From the NCBI RefSeq assembly GCF_014851395.1, contig NW_024040817.1, positions 16,808,610 to 16,872,609 on the forward strand: DNA of 64,000 bases, written 5' to 3'. Origin of the DNA: Micropterus salmoides (lineage: Eukaryota > Chordata > Actinopteri > Centrarchiformes > Centrarchidae). The position numbers were made by a program, and so were the translations under genes. Positions 48,061 to 60,380 of the stretch are shown here, piece by piece; position 1 is the stretch's first letter, and every line of letters begins with the position of its first letter. The notes under the pieces were generated by a model, which ran no database searches, was not told the DNA's origin, and was given only the letters and a program-made list of their open reading frames with translations.

Positions 48061-50150
48061 TAAAAGGGAAAGAGCATAATGTTTGCTTCATGGGAACCAT
48101 TCACATGTGCTTGGGGAACATTTTTCCTGAACTCTTATATTGCCATCTAGATCAGTGATACATATTTAACATGGTTAATGTTGTTTTTCTTTTGGACTAT
48201 GTCAGTATTTTTTATTAAAATGGACAAGTTCCTACACTCTCATGTTAGCTAAATTTACACAATTGGTAACATTTTGGGTTACAGGTTGGTTAAATGCCTC
48301 ACAGCTACTGTGAACACACCGATTGGTCACCGAACGCTTTAGAGATTTAAAAAAATAAATACATACCAAAATTATCAACAGAATGTAAAGTAGTAGTTCT
48401 GACACTATATCAAAGATATATTGTATTGCAGAGATATCTATTTAAGTTAGCATGCTAACCAGCTAGCCCCGGCCAATTCTGTCTCATAATACCACTCACT
48501 ACATTCTCTCTTAGCGTTTTTCCTCTAATAAAAAAATACAAAATAAACTGTCACTATTCTGTCACTTATGTTTCTTATCAAACAGAAAAACCTTCTGACC
48601 TTCCTTTCACCAAACAAATTAACTCATCGTAAAACACACTTAATTCAAACCCGACAGAAACAAATTAAAAGTCACTAAAACATTTCCACTTTTAACCACC
48701 AACTCTGGTTTGGTTGAAATGAACCCTTAATTTACCAAGTTAGATGTGAAAGTATTCTGGCTCTACACTCTGCCGCTGCCTCTCTGATGTCTGACCTCCC
48801 TCTCGCTCCTCTCCCACTTGACACCTCTCCTGTCCCCTCAGTCAGAGTCCTGGTTGGATTTTTGTCAAACTGGCTTCTGTTGGTCTCAGAGTGTGTGTTC
48901 GGTTCACTAGGAAGCTGCTGAGCCCAATTTCGGTTTTGGTGCCCATTCTGGACCCAGTCAGCTAATAGGACCATTAAGTAACTTAGCTGCAGGGCTAAAT
49001 GAGCTCACTAGTAAACAGTCTTGAGTCACATTTCTCCAGTTAATCTTTCATCTATAGCATAACAATAATTTAAGCTTATAAACATTACAGTTTTGAACCA
49101 AGACCTTCAGTATTTGTATCAAGTAACGTGAATAGACCAAATGGTTGGCCATGTTTAATAGTCTACAGCTCCTATTTCAATGTGTCAGATCCATAAGTAA
49201 TCAACATTTAGGTAAATGTAAGTATCCAATCTGTAATCGGAAATAAGTGCTCTAATTTAAATGCCAATCCTGTCTGTTAATTCTTGATAATTTAGTGAAC
49301 AGTCGACCGTAAAGTACAAAGTAGTGATACCTAATTACACTGCTGTAAGCAGTTGCTGTCTTTTACCGACTATAGTGCTATTGAGTATTGAATTGTTGTT
49401 ATGAATTGTTTATTTGTAGTAATCATACTCATAATCAACAGTATACTTACTCTGTAGATGGTGTGAAATTCAGATTTCCTGTGATTTGAAGTCAATTCAT
49501 TAATCTGCCCATGCCTGATTGATGGAGATTATGGGAGTGGCTGTCAGGTGTGTCAGAGTAGTGGCATTGATTGCTGCGGTTTAAATCGGCATAGCAGTTC
49601 TTACCTGTATTATCATCAGATGTACTGTAACTCCAAAATCAAGTATACCTTTTGTACAGCTCTAGCCCTCAACTCCCTGAAGCACATCTTGCTTCTACTT
49701 TGCATCTTATTTCATTCAGCAAGTTTATGTTTTCTTCCTCATCTCTTTGTTTCCTCCTGTACAGTCACATGTTCCTACCTTTCCACCTCCTGCCTCCTAT
49801 CTCCTTCCTCCTTCCTCTCTTTAGTCTTGTGTATCACAGCTTACTTTGTCATAAGAATGAATTGAATTTGTCCCCTTCAGTGCAAACAACAATAGACAGA
49901 GTAGGGACCTTCAGGAAAACAAATCGCCACCTCCTGTCCCTGTTGGGGATTGGATGTACTGTATGTGTGTCTGTGCACGTGTATTGCTGATGAGGCTGAG
50001 GGGGCAGATGAGGAACAGGCCTATGCCAAAGAGGTACCCAGGGTCATTTATTAACATGTCATCCTCACAGTGTCTGTTGAACCAGCAAGAGATCCAGACA
50101 AATGATGTTAATAATAATAAGTAGCCCTGTGGTGATGCTAGGAGGTCTGC
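48061..50150. other. noncoding DNA, nothing recognised
   Basis: Pyrimidine-rich patches at 48770-48850 and 49780-49830 create low-complexity frames. No gene or named repeat. Confidence 0.45.
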
Positions 50151-50156
50151 ACTCCT

Positions 50157-50189
50157 GTCCGTGCTGGGCACCTGATGCCCAGCACGGAC
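50157..50189. repeat. perfect 14-bp stem hairpin
   Basis: GTCCGTGCTGGGCA (50157-50170), loop CCTGA, then the exact reverse complement TGCCCAGCACGGAC (50176-50189). It is GC-rich in an AT-rich setting. A 14-bp perfect stem is rarely expected by chance. It is too short for a standard miRNA precursor. It could be a transposon end dimer, a structured site or an inverted duplication. Confidence 0.85.
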
Positions 50190-50769
50190 GTCGTACAGTA
50201 CTGTATGTAGCAATGCAAAGGGCTTCGAATGGCAAATTTAGATAAGATATGCTCAAAATAGATGCTTCTTTCCCTCTCTTTCTTTTGATTGTACTTTTCC
50301 TCTGTGCCTTAAGGCGTTTGTACCAGAGGCTGTGTGTAGGTGAATTCCCAGCAGTTTCCTTGCTCTATATACATTAGTTGTGTCAAATGCTCAAATTAAA
50401 AGGTACATACAACTTTAAAGGATAGATTTGGTGACAAGAGCCTAAAATGTCAATGATCCGTGAACAGACACTCCATCACCTTGGGAGGGATGACTAACCC
50501 AGCACTGTGTGACGCATCCACATTCAAGGACACTCCGAATATAGTATACTCATTGTACAAGATGAAATATGCATTGTTCAGCCATCCTGGAATCTCATGT
50601 GGGCCCATGATTTGTTCAACCACTGTGCTACTTAAACAGGTGGGAGTCCTTGGACATATTAGTTTGTAAATGTGTCTTCTAAAACTAGGTTTCACCAGTA
50701 CATGCTATTAATATGTGCATCCTGCCGATTGTCAGAGATCACTTTAAGGCAAACCTATCTCTAAAAGTT
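50190..50769. other. noncoding DNA, nothing recognised
   Basis: Complementary frames at 50450-50695 on both strands lack domains. Confidence 0.45.
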
Positions 50770-50774
50770 TATTC

Positions 50775-51396
50775 TGTTGTGGTGGCAGCCCGGCTGACGG
50801 TGATTGTCCTGGTTATTTCTCCCCTGTGTGTGCTCTCTCTCTCTCCCTCCGCTCCTGAGCCCAGCCAACAACGTGCACCTGCACCTCATCAGCCACCCCC
50901 TCTGCCTGCCACACCTGCCAGCAATCAGCCTCATCTCCAACAGTACTTCTACCCCGGTTCTCCACTCTATCGCTGTTTGATCGTCGTTGCTACTAACCCG
51001 GTGCCACTTAATCCCTCAAGCTATCGTGTAACCTGCAGGATCTGTCTCACTGTTCTTGGTTTTTCCGGAGCCACTAACCCTGTTTGTCTGTCTGTCTGTC
51101 TCACCGGGTTCACTCACCCTCGTCCTCTGTCAAGTCGGCTGGGCTCACTCACCTGTCCTCTCCCCTCGGACTTCGCCCACGGCGTCCTCCCAGTTCTCCT
51201 GAGCCTCCTCTCTTCCTCGGCCCCCAGTGCCCCCGGCCCTCTGGTCTCAGTCTCCTCGGTTCCCTGTGCCTGCGTCTCCCCAGCTTCCACCTCTCCCCTC
51301 AACTCCAGTCCCTCAACCCCTTCTTTCCCCTGAATAAACCTGTTAATCCCCAGAGTTGCATTTGGGTCCACTCTGTCCCCACACCACACCTTAACA
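50775..51396 (+). mobile_element. solo LTR of an LTR retrotransposon
   Basis: Begins TGTTGTGG and ends CTTAACA, the TG...CA form with TGTT/AACA inverted tips. TATTC flanks both sides (50770-50774 and 51397-51401), a 5-bp duplication typical of Ty3/gypsy and some other LTR elements. An AATAAA signal lies at 51333-51338, about 60 bases before the end, and the C-rich body (CCACACCTGCCAGCAATCAG, GTTGCATTTGGGTCC) is familiar from teleost LTRs. No gag, pol or second LTR is present, so the internal part was probably lost by LTR-LTR recombination. The 206-residue plus-strand and 120-residue minus-strand frames inside are low-complexity translation. Confidence 0.75.
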
Positions 51397-51401
51397 TATT
51401 C

Positions 51402-53145
51402 TGTCATACAAAAAATAACTAATGTACTAGTGTCAGGAACTAGGAATGATAGTTTTGGTTTTACCTTTAAAGCCAATAACTCATTTAGTTTTTAAATGAT
51501 AGACAATGAGACCCATAAAAAATTGCATTAACTTCAGATGTATTTATTAAAACCTGATTGATATATATTGGCATGGCTGATATTATTTTTAAGGTAAGCG
51601 AGAAACAGTGTTGTCATTACATACAAAGTTTGATATATATTGGTATCCGTCTAAAAAGCAAAACAATATTTGTTCGGCTCTATCGTTTAGCTATTGAGGG
51701 CACATTTAATTGTGCTGGTGCTTTTATTATAGTAGTGTATAAACTGTAACTCAGCACATTATACAGCTGTTTTCAGGAGCTACTCTGCTGTGGACACACA
51801 ACTCAAACAGGCTTGGCCTATTGGTATTTTTAGTTTATAAAAAATTTAGTTTACTGTTTACTGCAAAGCTTTATGGCATTATAAATTTATGTACAGCATG
51901 AAATAATGAGTAGACTGTAAAAGAAAATATGCGGGACTACAAAACACTACAAATACAGTATAGTCTAAAACATTTACAGCAGATGCATTTGTGTGGGTAA
52001 CATTAGAGGAATTCCAACAAGAAAACACGTGTTTTGTCCACATTTACATCTTACCTGCATTTATTGTTTTTCATATTTATGAGTGCAATAAACAATATAT
52101 GCAATTATCCAACATTGTTCATAAAGACTATAATTACATTAGAACCTCATCAGGTTTAACAAATTTTAATTTCTTACCACCACTGACCCTAAGAGAAACA
52201 AAGGGGGAATAGAATAAGTTAATTAATGACAGAAGGAGAAATAAGTGAATGTCTGTACGAGGTACAGCTTGATGGAATTAATAAAATGATAGAACATGTG
52301 ACTAGGTTTCAATAGTATTCACATTCACAACTTGTAACATTCACTGGAGTCAGTCGTTTTCATGCAGCATTCATAATCGTATCGTACAATAGCATTTTGT
52401 AAAGAGGGCAAGCTCACACCTAATTCTCACACAATAGCATCATTGACAACATTGTAATTCAACCTTAGTACATAACCACTGGAGGTCTGTTGCAGGCATT
52501 CAGACCACAAGAATATTCCTTTTATAACCACATTTAATTAATTGCAGAGGAAGGGAGGACACAAAGACAAAATGGCTCAGCTTTAATTGGCTTGACCGAA
52601 CATTTTCATTACAGAGAGAGTATATCTCTCGCAGACAGTTTCAAAGACCAAACTTGTTCTTTTCAGGAATTATTGTGCTTTATCGTGGTATGGGTGATTT
52701 CTTCTCCAGTTTTATGCATGACATAAATGGAAAAAGAACAAGTGGAGAAATAGTGCGTCTTTCACTGGGAAGGTCTGCAATAAAGCGAGGTAACTGAAGA
52801 CTCTTCATTTTGCTGTTTTATACTTTATGTTTAATAATTGGTTAGAGTTACATTTTGTAGCATATTAAATTCTATAAATAAATTAAGTATATGTCATACA
52901 GTAGTACTAAATCTGCCTTCACTGTTTTGGTATAGCCCCTGTATATGTGCATTACATTAGAGTGCTTAACAGTAAAACTCAACTGGATACAAGATGGGCT
53001 AATAACTGTTAATAATAGTAACATAATTCACTAGTGTTATTTGCCATCATTATGTGACATTATAGGCTGAAAATAAAGGTAGCTATACCTGTCTTAATGT
53101 GGCGTTTTCCGTTTTTGTGCAAATGCCCAAAGCTTTATCAGATAT
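51402..53145. other. AT-rich noncoding DNA, nothing recognised
   Basis: 52530-52640 (TTTAATTAATTGCAGAGG; CAGCTTTAATTGGC) might be a small regulatory patch. Otherwise nothing was seen. Confidence 0.4.
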
Positions 53146-53149
53146 CCGT

Positions 53150-53420
53150 TTAATTTATTAGGTAAAGGAGCCTGGTGAATCTGCATTTCCCGAGGCCTCC
53201 TGAGTGAATTTAGCATTCCATTAGCTGCTACATTTTACAGCTGTCATTCAGATTTACCTGTGGTTATGAGCAAATATGCTACACTGCTATTGTAAGCCTC
53301 ATCCCAGAGCAACAAACTGTATGTTCATGCAAATTCAGAGCCGTTCAATGGTGATTATGATAAGTGCGATAATCTCCTTATCTCATCACAGTCTCTTTGG
53401 TTACTGAAATGTGCTATGAA
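53150..53420. promoter_or_regulatory. candidate regulatory (CNE-like) block
   Basis: Contains CATTCCATTAGCTGCTACAT, TTACAGCTGTCATTCAGA with an E-box, TTCATGCAAATTCAG (POU-like near 53324) and GTGATTATGATAAG. No repeat homology noticed. Inference from motif content. Confidence 0.3.
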
Positions 53421-54545
53421 ATGCATCAATACACACAGAAATTGAGCAAAACTGCAACTAATGCCACAGTCTTCCTCCCTCATGTTTCCCTTACAACATT
53501 ATGCTGATGTTGTGGAACTACACCAACTACATCAATCACAAAGTTGGAATCTGCTAAAAGTGCAGCTACCAGTGCAGTTATTTTATCGCAGATGCAGGAG
53601 AAATGTGTAAGCCTTGTTTCACACTTGTTTTACCAGCTGGCTGCCTTATATTTCCACGCAGCCTGTCTGAAAATAAATATATGCACAGTCTCATGCCGCT
53701 TTTCACCGGTCAAAGGAATCCTTTGTCAAGAGTTGGTCAGACTTAGATTGCACAATGAAGGCGACAACAGCAAAATCTGCCCGGCAACAAACAGATGATG
53801 ATCAACATCAATATTTTATAGCATTTCAGTCACAAACTTCATATTTAATAGCCTGTCAGTCAATGCTAATTACATGGTGAAGTAACTCAGAACTGATGTT
53901 GCAACAAAAGCTGATGATACATTCTGTAATTTGCTAGTAAGGCACTCTGTAACCCTGATGACCTTGCAATAAATCACACCTTTCCTTCAGTATATGACCA
54001 GATATCTGTTATATCATCTGTGCAAGGACATTGGCTACAATAGCAGCAGAGTGGCAGACGCAATAAATATTATTTAAGGACTCAACATGTCACCTGTAAA
54101 TACCCATAAATGCCATTACCTCACTTCATAACATGTAGCCATAAACAAGTGATGAATAGAGTCTTCCAGTGCATCAGTACAACAGGTTTCTAAGAGCCCA
54201 TTGATTCTGGATTTGAGAGTGTGTGTTAACGTTGAGCACTTACAGCAACTTGCTGACAGTACAGCAAACACTCCCACAAAAGCTATTAGCGCCTTGTTAA
54301 TGCTTTCAACGCCTTTTCCCATAAGCCAAGGTCACACATCTTCTCACTTCTGTCACGTGTCACAAACAGTTTGAGATTATATAAATGAAAACATACTGAG
54401 GTGGAGGAAAAAAATAGAAAAGTTTTGTGGTTAATTATGCCGCATAATTCAATTTTGATTAATAATTAATGTCTCCTTTCCTAACTAAATATCCATAATT
54501 AATCAACAAGTCATAGCAAGAGAGTAGGCTAATTGGTTTGAAAAC
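53421..54545. other. noncoding DNA, nothing recognised
   Basis: Short frames at 53544-53798 and 54116-54322 have no domains. Confidence 0.45.
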
Positions 54546-54549
54546 ACAA

Positions 54550-54715
54550 ACCTGAATACTTAATTCATGGAGAAGGTTGACATCGCTAATTGCGGGAGTA
54601 ATCAAAGCTCCGCCCTTTGGGATTTGACGAAGAGATTGGTAAATGGAGGTTAGCGTGATCCTTCATAGCATTATCATGACAGCTCCATTTATAACTAGAT
54701 GAATATCACCAATGA
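54550..54715. promoter_or_regulatory. candidate regulatory (CNE-like) block
   Basis: ACATCGCTAATTGCGGGAGT, then AATCAAAGCTCCGCCC (TCF/LEF-type ATCAAAG), TTTGGGATTTGACG and GAGGTTAGCGTGATCC. Mixed composition and lack of repeats resemble conserved developmental enhancers. Not tested by alignment. Confidence 0.35.
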
Positions 54716-56325
54716 CAAAAACAGTAAATGGCAAAAGCCTTGCTGCATTAGGCTGTCTGAGTGATCAACTCCACTGATGGAATCACTTGAAGAGTTTCAC
54801 TTAAGACTAGCTTGTAACTGTTTTACTCTTTTACTAACTGTCCCAAGCAGCATGCAATCAGTGTAATGTCTCTGTTAACTTGTGAATACCTGTGCCTGTT
54901 TCTATTACTGAATGAGATGGCTTCAAGATTCAAAGAAACATCAAAGTGAGAGAAAAAGAGTTGGTTTCTTGGTGAAAGCCCTTTATTGGAAGAAAAACAT
55001 TTTAAAGGATACAACTGGTGATGTTCTGTACTTCCTATCGTCACCTGAACAAGCAATAAATTTATCCCACTAACACATCTTGCCTGTGGTGCCAAAGCTT
55101 ACCGGAGATCTGTCTTAAATTGGTATCAGTTCCTGAATCATAATACCAGCAGACTTCTGCAGCAATCAGTAATTCATTTAATATTCAGCGTTTTGCTTGT
55201 TAACTTGCTTGTATGTTAACTCATCTGATTCTGTGCAGGTCAAATTTACACGCATACATTGCTGCACAATGGTTCACAACCCGTGCACAGTGGCGTGTTT
55301 AAACATGTTGTCGGCGTAGACGTTCTTCACTTGCGATTTGTAATACGTGTAACGCCAGCATAAGCTGTGTTTTCCCACACAGATTTACTTGGGCGGACTT
55401 TGCAGAGAAACACAGATAGAGACACGTTATTTTGTATAACATTAGAAGACACGGTGGATATTTTACAAACACAGATCAGGTTCATCAAAATTTTTTCGAT
55501 AGGCGGCGTCATTAACAACAAGCCTCCTCACCTGCGGCTGTGAAAATTGCGGGAAGAAACCGAGAGAGACAGGTGTAGGTGCGCATGTCTGAAGGAAAAA
55601 TCAAGGTGAGCAGATTAAAGTAGTTTGAGTAAAAACTTGAAAAAAGTGGAAAATAATGTGGAATTTAAATTGTGAGAAAAGAAATAACCTACTAGCATTA
55701 GGGTGATGCATTCTTTCAAAAATGTTCAAAGAATCTATACAAATACACCTTCCTCCATCCTCGCCACAGTTACACTGCCATTCTGTGGGAAAATTGCAAA
55801 TCAGCCCAGAAAATGGCATTGGTGTATCTCTTAATTGTAATTATTGATAAAATAATCCTATGATTTATTTTCTCTGTGAAGTATTTTGGTCAACATTTGT
55901 TGTTTTTAAATGTGCTCTATAAATCAGTTGACAAAATCAAAATAGATTGCAGTCTACCCTATCTCCAAAAGAAAACAGGACAGCGCCAAATCTCTCTGAT
56001 GCACAAAGAAGCCAACATATAGCTTACCAAGTTCATGAATGGTCCAGCAACACTTAGATTCTTCCCATACAAAAACTTAAATCCAGTTACCCTACAACAA
56101 AATCTGCATAACTATTCAGCATCCCCTCCACATTTGGATCCATCTACAAATCATCATAACAAAATAATTTTCAAAATATTTAAAAATTTCAGATAATAAG
56201 CTTTACTAGTATTCTATCATACAAGCATTCTACTTATGTCCATCTCGTGTCCCTGCTTTTTTAACAACTGTGAAGTTTCCCTCTAGAGCAGCTTTATAAC
56301 CTATTGAGAGGACATGAGTCCTCAG
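54716..56325. other. noncoding DNA, nothing recognised
   Basis: A slightly CpG-richer patch lies near 55290-55600. No repeat or gene was recognised. Confidence 0.4.
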
Positions 56326-56326
56326 C

Positions 56327-56350
56327 TGTGTGTGTGTGTGTGTGTGTGTG
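56327..56350 (+). repeat. (TG)12 microsatellite
   Basis: Twelve uninterrupted TG units. Confidence 0.95.
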
Positions 56351-57345
56351 TAAAGTATCTGTTAACACATGACTTCTGTTAATGAGTAAGAAAGAAAGAA
56401 ATCTACCATCCGTTACACATAACCTCCAAAAGGGACACATTCGAGTATTAACACAGCTGCAAACAAGGACAGTCACAGCTCCCTAGACCAACGTTGAGAC
56501 TGTGGGTGTGATCTCAGTTTGAGGTGAAAGCGGTTTTCAAAGTGCACCTTTACCTGGTGGATCACAAGTCACATGTTTGGAAAGAAATGTGCAAAAGTTT
56601 GCCAGCAATCTCTGGAATGTCTTTAGGATAAAGAAATCCATTTCTATGGATGTGGGTGATTACTTATTATATTATAATGTCTCACACCTATTTATCCTTT
56701 TCATTACCATGTTGACCTTGCGGCATTCTTTCTTCATTCACTTGTTTTTTGTCAATTTCTACTTTAATTGGACATCTATTTTGGTCACCAAACAAGATTT
56801 ATTACCAGCATACAGGTGAGAGTGAACTTGGCTGAAATTAGAATACTCTTTGTCCATGACATGGGCACATCCGTGGAGGGGCTGCAACCTTGTAGGTTGT
56901 TCCCTTCTGAAGGGGAAGCTGTCTATGTATGTGTGTGTTGGAGACTTATGTATATACAGTATATAAGGAAAACTTGAGGAAGTCAGTGTGTGGGAATATA
57001 CGTGAGCAAGGGAATCAGGGATTTTCTGGGGCGGAGTTTAGGGGACACTTTACTGATGCGTCTCCACTGGCCTTCTTAGCAGTGTCACCTTCAGTACCTG
57101 GCGAGGTTGAAATATGATTCCTTGTTAATGCAGTGTAGCAGTACCATGACATGCTAACCTTATGTGATTTAATGCTGTTGAGAATGATTAGCTTGTTAGG
57201 GTTGTCAGATAAAAGTCAGATACTAATATAATATCCCTACCTGTGACCATTGTCATCACTACACAACATGTTGGTCTTAATACATTTGCCCCCTTTTTTA
57301 GGGATACACAAATCCGATTGGTTGGATTCATGTTGACACCAAAAT
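56351..57345. other. noncoding DNA, nothing recognised
   Basis: Several short overlapping frames at 56577-57117 lack domains. Confidence 0.45.
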
Positions 57346-57349
57346 AGCA

Positions 57350-57650
57350 TGAATCGTCTCGCTATTAAGAAAGACACTGTGCACATTTACACACAAGGTA
57401 CAGCAGCATAACATCATTGATTATTTGAATCTCCCAACACTCCCACAGGATTGGTCAGGATGAACTGACAACAGCCTCTCTAATCATGAAAGTAAATTAT
57501 CAAAGAAACACATAGCCTATAGAAATCTATTTATGTGTGATCCATCAGAGGAGCTGCCGACTTTTTAGGAGGAGCCGAGCTCCCCCACAGTTTGCACCCT
57601 GCCTGCAATCTCGACCATCAGATTCCGGCAACAGGAAATAACGTTACTCT
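57350..57650 (+). repeat. interspersed repeat, copy B (related to 37255)
   Basis: 57350-57515 aligns with 37255-37425 in the same orientation. Homology may resume around GGAGCCGAGC (57572 here, 37498 there). The family is not named. Differences are spread evenly, suggesting two old independent insertions. Confidence 0.55.
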
Positions 57651-58050
57651 TTTAGTCATGGATTTGTTAAACTGCTCCCGAAATGTTTCTTGGTGTTGGT
57701 GAATTATTAAAAAACAAAATACCACTTATTTGGTATTTCAGCCAAGCATATATATCGGCCAGTAGGTTATTGTAAATATATTGGCATCAGTGTAGCCGGT
57801 AGCCAATATGTAGCAAAAACATTGCAGTAAAGAAATGCCAAAGATATGCTTTAGACTCTGTGTTGCAATTACACAGTTTGTTATGCTCTGCCTCTCGTGT
57901 CCCTACAGTTTCTACCAAAGGAAAGCTAGCGCTAAAACACAATTTTATAAAAAAAATTTCTTCTCTCAATTTCTGGGTTTGAGTACACTCTGGAGCGCCA
58001 CATGAGGGTCAAAGGGCTAATTTCGGTAATTGATTGTAAGTTTTGTATGA
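57651..58050. other. noncoding DNA with possible hAT fragment
   Basis: ATATATATCGGCCAGTAGG near 57750 resembles the ATCGGCC interiors of hAT-type elements like the one at 63466. No ends were found. Confidence 0.3.
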
Positions 58051-58175
58051 CAGCTCCTCCGATGCTGATGAACATATGTGACGTGGGCACTTAAAGGCTC
58101 GCTCACCAGCAGCTGGTGATTGATCTGCCTGATAAATAGACGATCGGTGCACATAGAGAAAGTCTCAGAGAGGGT
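58050..58175. promoter_or_regulatory. E-box-centred palindrome in a possible regulatory patch
   Basis: TCACCAGC-A-GCTGGTGA (58103-58119) is a perfect 8-bp-arm palindrome containing the E-box CAGCTG. It is followed at once by TGATTGATCTG, a PBX-like core. E-box next to PBX/homeodomain cores suits bHLH cooperation, but this is inferred. Confidence 0.4.
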
Positions 58176-58535
58176 TAATGGTGAGTGGCGTATGTGTGGG
58201 TTTCCTACTGGTTCAATTATTCTCCATACAGCAAGTAAACCTCTGTTAGGTGTCTTGATTTATATCTTTGTATGTCTTACAGCCAGAAAATGACATTTGG
58301 GTCCTTCATGGAGGCAAAATTCACATAAGGACAAAACAAGTAACAGACTGTAAATGGTTTTATTAATGCAACTTAACTCCCCCTCACAAACCAGCCCACT
58401 TTCTGCTGTGTTGTTTACAAGCTGTAACCTTCCATCAGAGCTGTGAAGGGGAGTTGATAAAGGGACTGTGAGACAGCATGGTATTACAATGCAATGTTAC
58501 ATGGCCTTAGAGTAACCATTAGTCTGCCTCTCCAC
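58176..58535. other. noncoding DNA, nothing recognised
   Basis: No repeat or gene recognised. Confidence 0.45.
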
Positions 58536-58539
58536 CTCT

Positions 58540-58745
58540 TTTTTCTCTCACACACGTTACCTATTTGACCATTTCCCATCACTGCCAACTTCAGAAGCAT
58601 CGGATAACAAAAATCAGCCTTCATCACAGCTGAGGTTCATGCTCGCCAAGTTGGCAGGTCTCAGCGATGGGCATCGTTCGAATGTGTCCGCTCTGATATT
58701 TCCCCTCTATCTCCCATGACCTGATAATGTGAACCCTCTAATGAA
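58540..58745. promoter_or_regulatory. candidate regulatory (CNE-like) block
   Basis: CTATTTGACCATTTCCCATC, GAAGCATCGGATAACAAAAA, CTCGCCAAGTTGGCAGG (NFI-like) and GATGGGCATCGTTCG lie together in a repeat-free, mixed-composition stretch. Inference only. Confidence 0.3.
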
Positions 58746-59160
58746 GCTATTGTGTGCCTGTCCAAAGTCATTGTCTTCCAGAGGGAACTCTCTTTTCTCT
58801 TTCCGACACGTGCTAGCCTTGGTGCTGAGCGCACCCGTAATGGCCACATCTCATTGTCTCTGTTCCCTTTTCTTTCTTTTTCACTTTCTTATCATTGTAC
58901 TCAATTTTAGTCAGTTTTCCAGTATCTACATAGGCAATTTGTTTTTCTCTTTCTCTGCTCTGTCTTTTACCTTTGTAACAGCAAGTGTACAAATTGAGAC
59001 ATTTGATGCGATAATATGATTCCAAGAATTCAAAACCTTACGTAAACATTGTGAAAATCAATGTGTTAATACCAAATATTTGTAACAATATTTTAATTAG
59101 AGGTAGGTAAGTCCAGGATTTCAGTGTTGACATTCTATGTGCCAAGATTATATTATTATA
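58746..59160. other. noncoding DNA, nothing recognised
   Basis: A T-rich stretch gives a hydrophobic 96-residue frame (58729-59019) with an opposed frame on the minus strand. I consider it chance. Confidence 0.4.
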
Positions 59161-59164
59161 TTTA

Positions 59165-60280
59165 GTGCTGGACAACGATTAAGATTTTTATCGAGATTAA
59201 TCGCATAGTTATGAGCAAAATTGAATAATGAATTCTAAAGTAGTGTATTGCGTACTATTAATTTAAATGCGCTGCTATATATACAAAAGTGCAATAACAT
59301 GTGGTTTGTAAACACTTTTAACAAATAATGTGCTTTTTACCAGCAGTATTCCCTTTACACAGTAGCAATAAAATATTTCTTGTAAATCTCAACTTAAACA
59401 TTAATGTAATCAGATCAAATATTAAACCAAAGCCGTTTGCCACTGCAAGGGCATTACCTTTTATCTAGCTTTTTAAAACAAGATAGAGTCCAGAGCCACG
59501 ATCATAACAGGCACCTTCTGAGCAACAGGTAAACATATATAAATCTTTTTTTTTTTCTGAACAGGTATCAGCAGAAACATTTTTCTTTTATCAGGGAAAA
59601 GCATAAACAGTCTATGTTCAGTAGTGTCCCTGTTAGAGTGAGGTGAAGTGTCGCCTCACGCACACGCCCGTCCGCTGCCGAAGTTGAATTGTCTTGAACT
59701 TTTTGTATGCGATGCAGAGCACAAATCATTGGAAGAGAGACTGATCCTCGCTGTTTATTAGTTTCCAGAATATATTAGGGTTCGGTTTACTAAATAGTTA
59801 TCAGGACATCAACAGGAGGGAATTCGCATGGCAGAGCGTCCCTGCAAAACTAGATGACAGCCTATCAGGTAAAGTTATGTAGCCTATAATTTTAACTTAA
59901 GTTAAATAGGCTACAGCTGTGTAGCGCCATGGTTACTCTCCACAGAGCGCCTGCTTGTCTTCTGTTCACCTGAGGGGCGCTGAGCAACCCCGCAGGGCCA
60001 AGCAACAATGTTGTGATTTTAAGAACGTTCCTAAGACCGACATCTTCCCCAATACTAATCAGCATGCAGTGTGTAGCTGTCCACTTCACTATGGCATTTG
60101 ATTGCTTGTCTTGATTTTTTTCATCTACTTCTCCCACACGCTGCATCCAGCGTAGTCTGCCGAAGCCTCCCTCCACTGATTGTTTGGGTGGGTGATTTGC
60201 AGGCTGATCAATATCCCACCCCTCCTGTGACCCATGGTTTGACTGTATGTGTATTCGGAGCCAGTGAGCAACAGACTTTC

Positions 60281-60315
<35 letters not shown>

Positions 60316-60380
60316 TATAAAAACTGTATAAATGTGTGATAAAATAATTGTGGTGTTAATTAATGCGTTAACGCTGTAAA
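59165..60380. mobile_element. probable hAT-type non-autonomous element
   Basis: Left AGTGCTGGACAACGATTAAG followed by ATCGAGATTAATCGCAT and right TTAATTAATGCGTTAACGCT match the usual opposite ends of a fish hAT family. The right terminus is decayed and no 8-bp duplication was found. The interior has no transposase. An AAT microsatellite (60281-60315) lies near the right end. Confidence 0.45.
60281..60315 (+). repeat. (AAT)n microsatellite
   Basis: About eleven uninterrupted ATA/AAT units. Frames crossing it give runs of isoleucine and are artefacts. Confidence 0.95.

Noticed and set aside
50157..50189. Hairpin as a microRNA precursor
   Set aside because: The stem is only 14 bp, too short for Drosha/Dicer processing, and matches no miRNA I know.
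50713..51333. 206-residue plus-strand frame
   Set aside because: Lies mostly in the solo LTR and is Pro/Ser-rich low-complexity translation; no gag or pol motif.
51114..51476. 120-residue minus-strand frame
   Set aside because: Antisense of the C-rich LTR; Glu/Gly/Arg-rich artefact.
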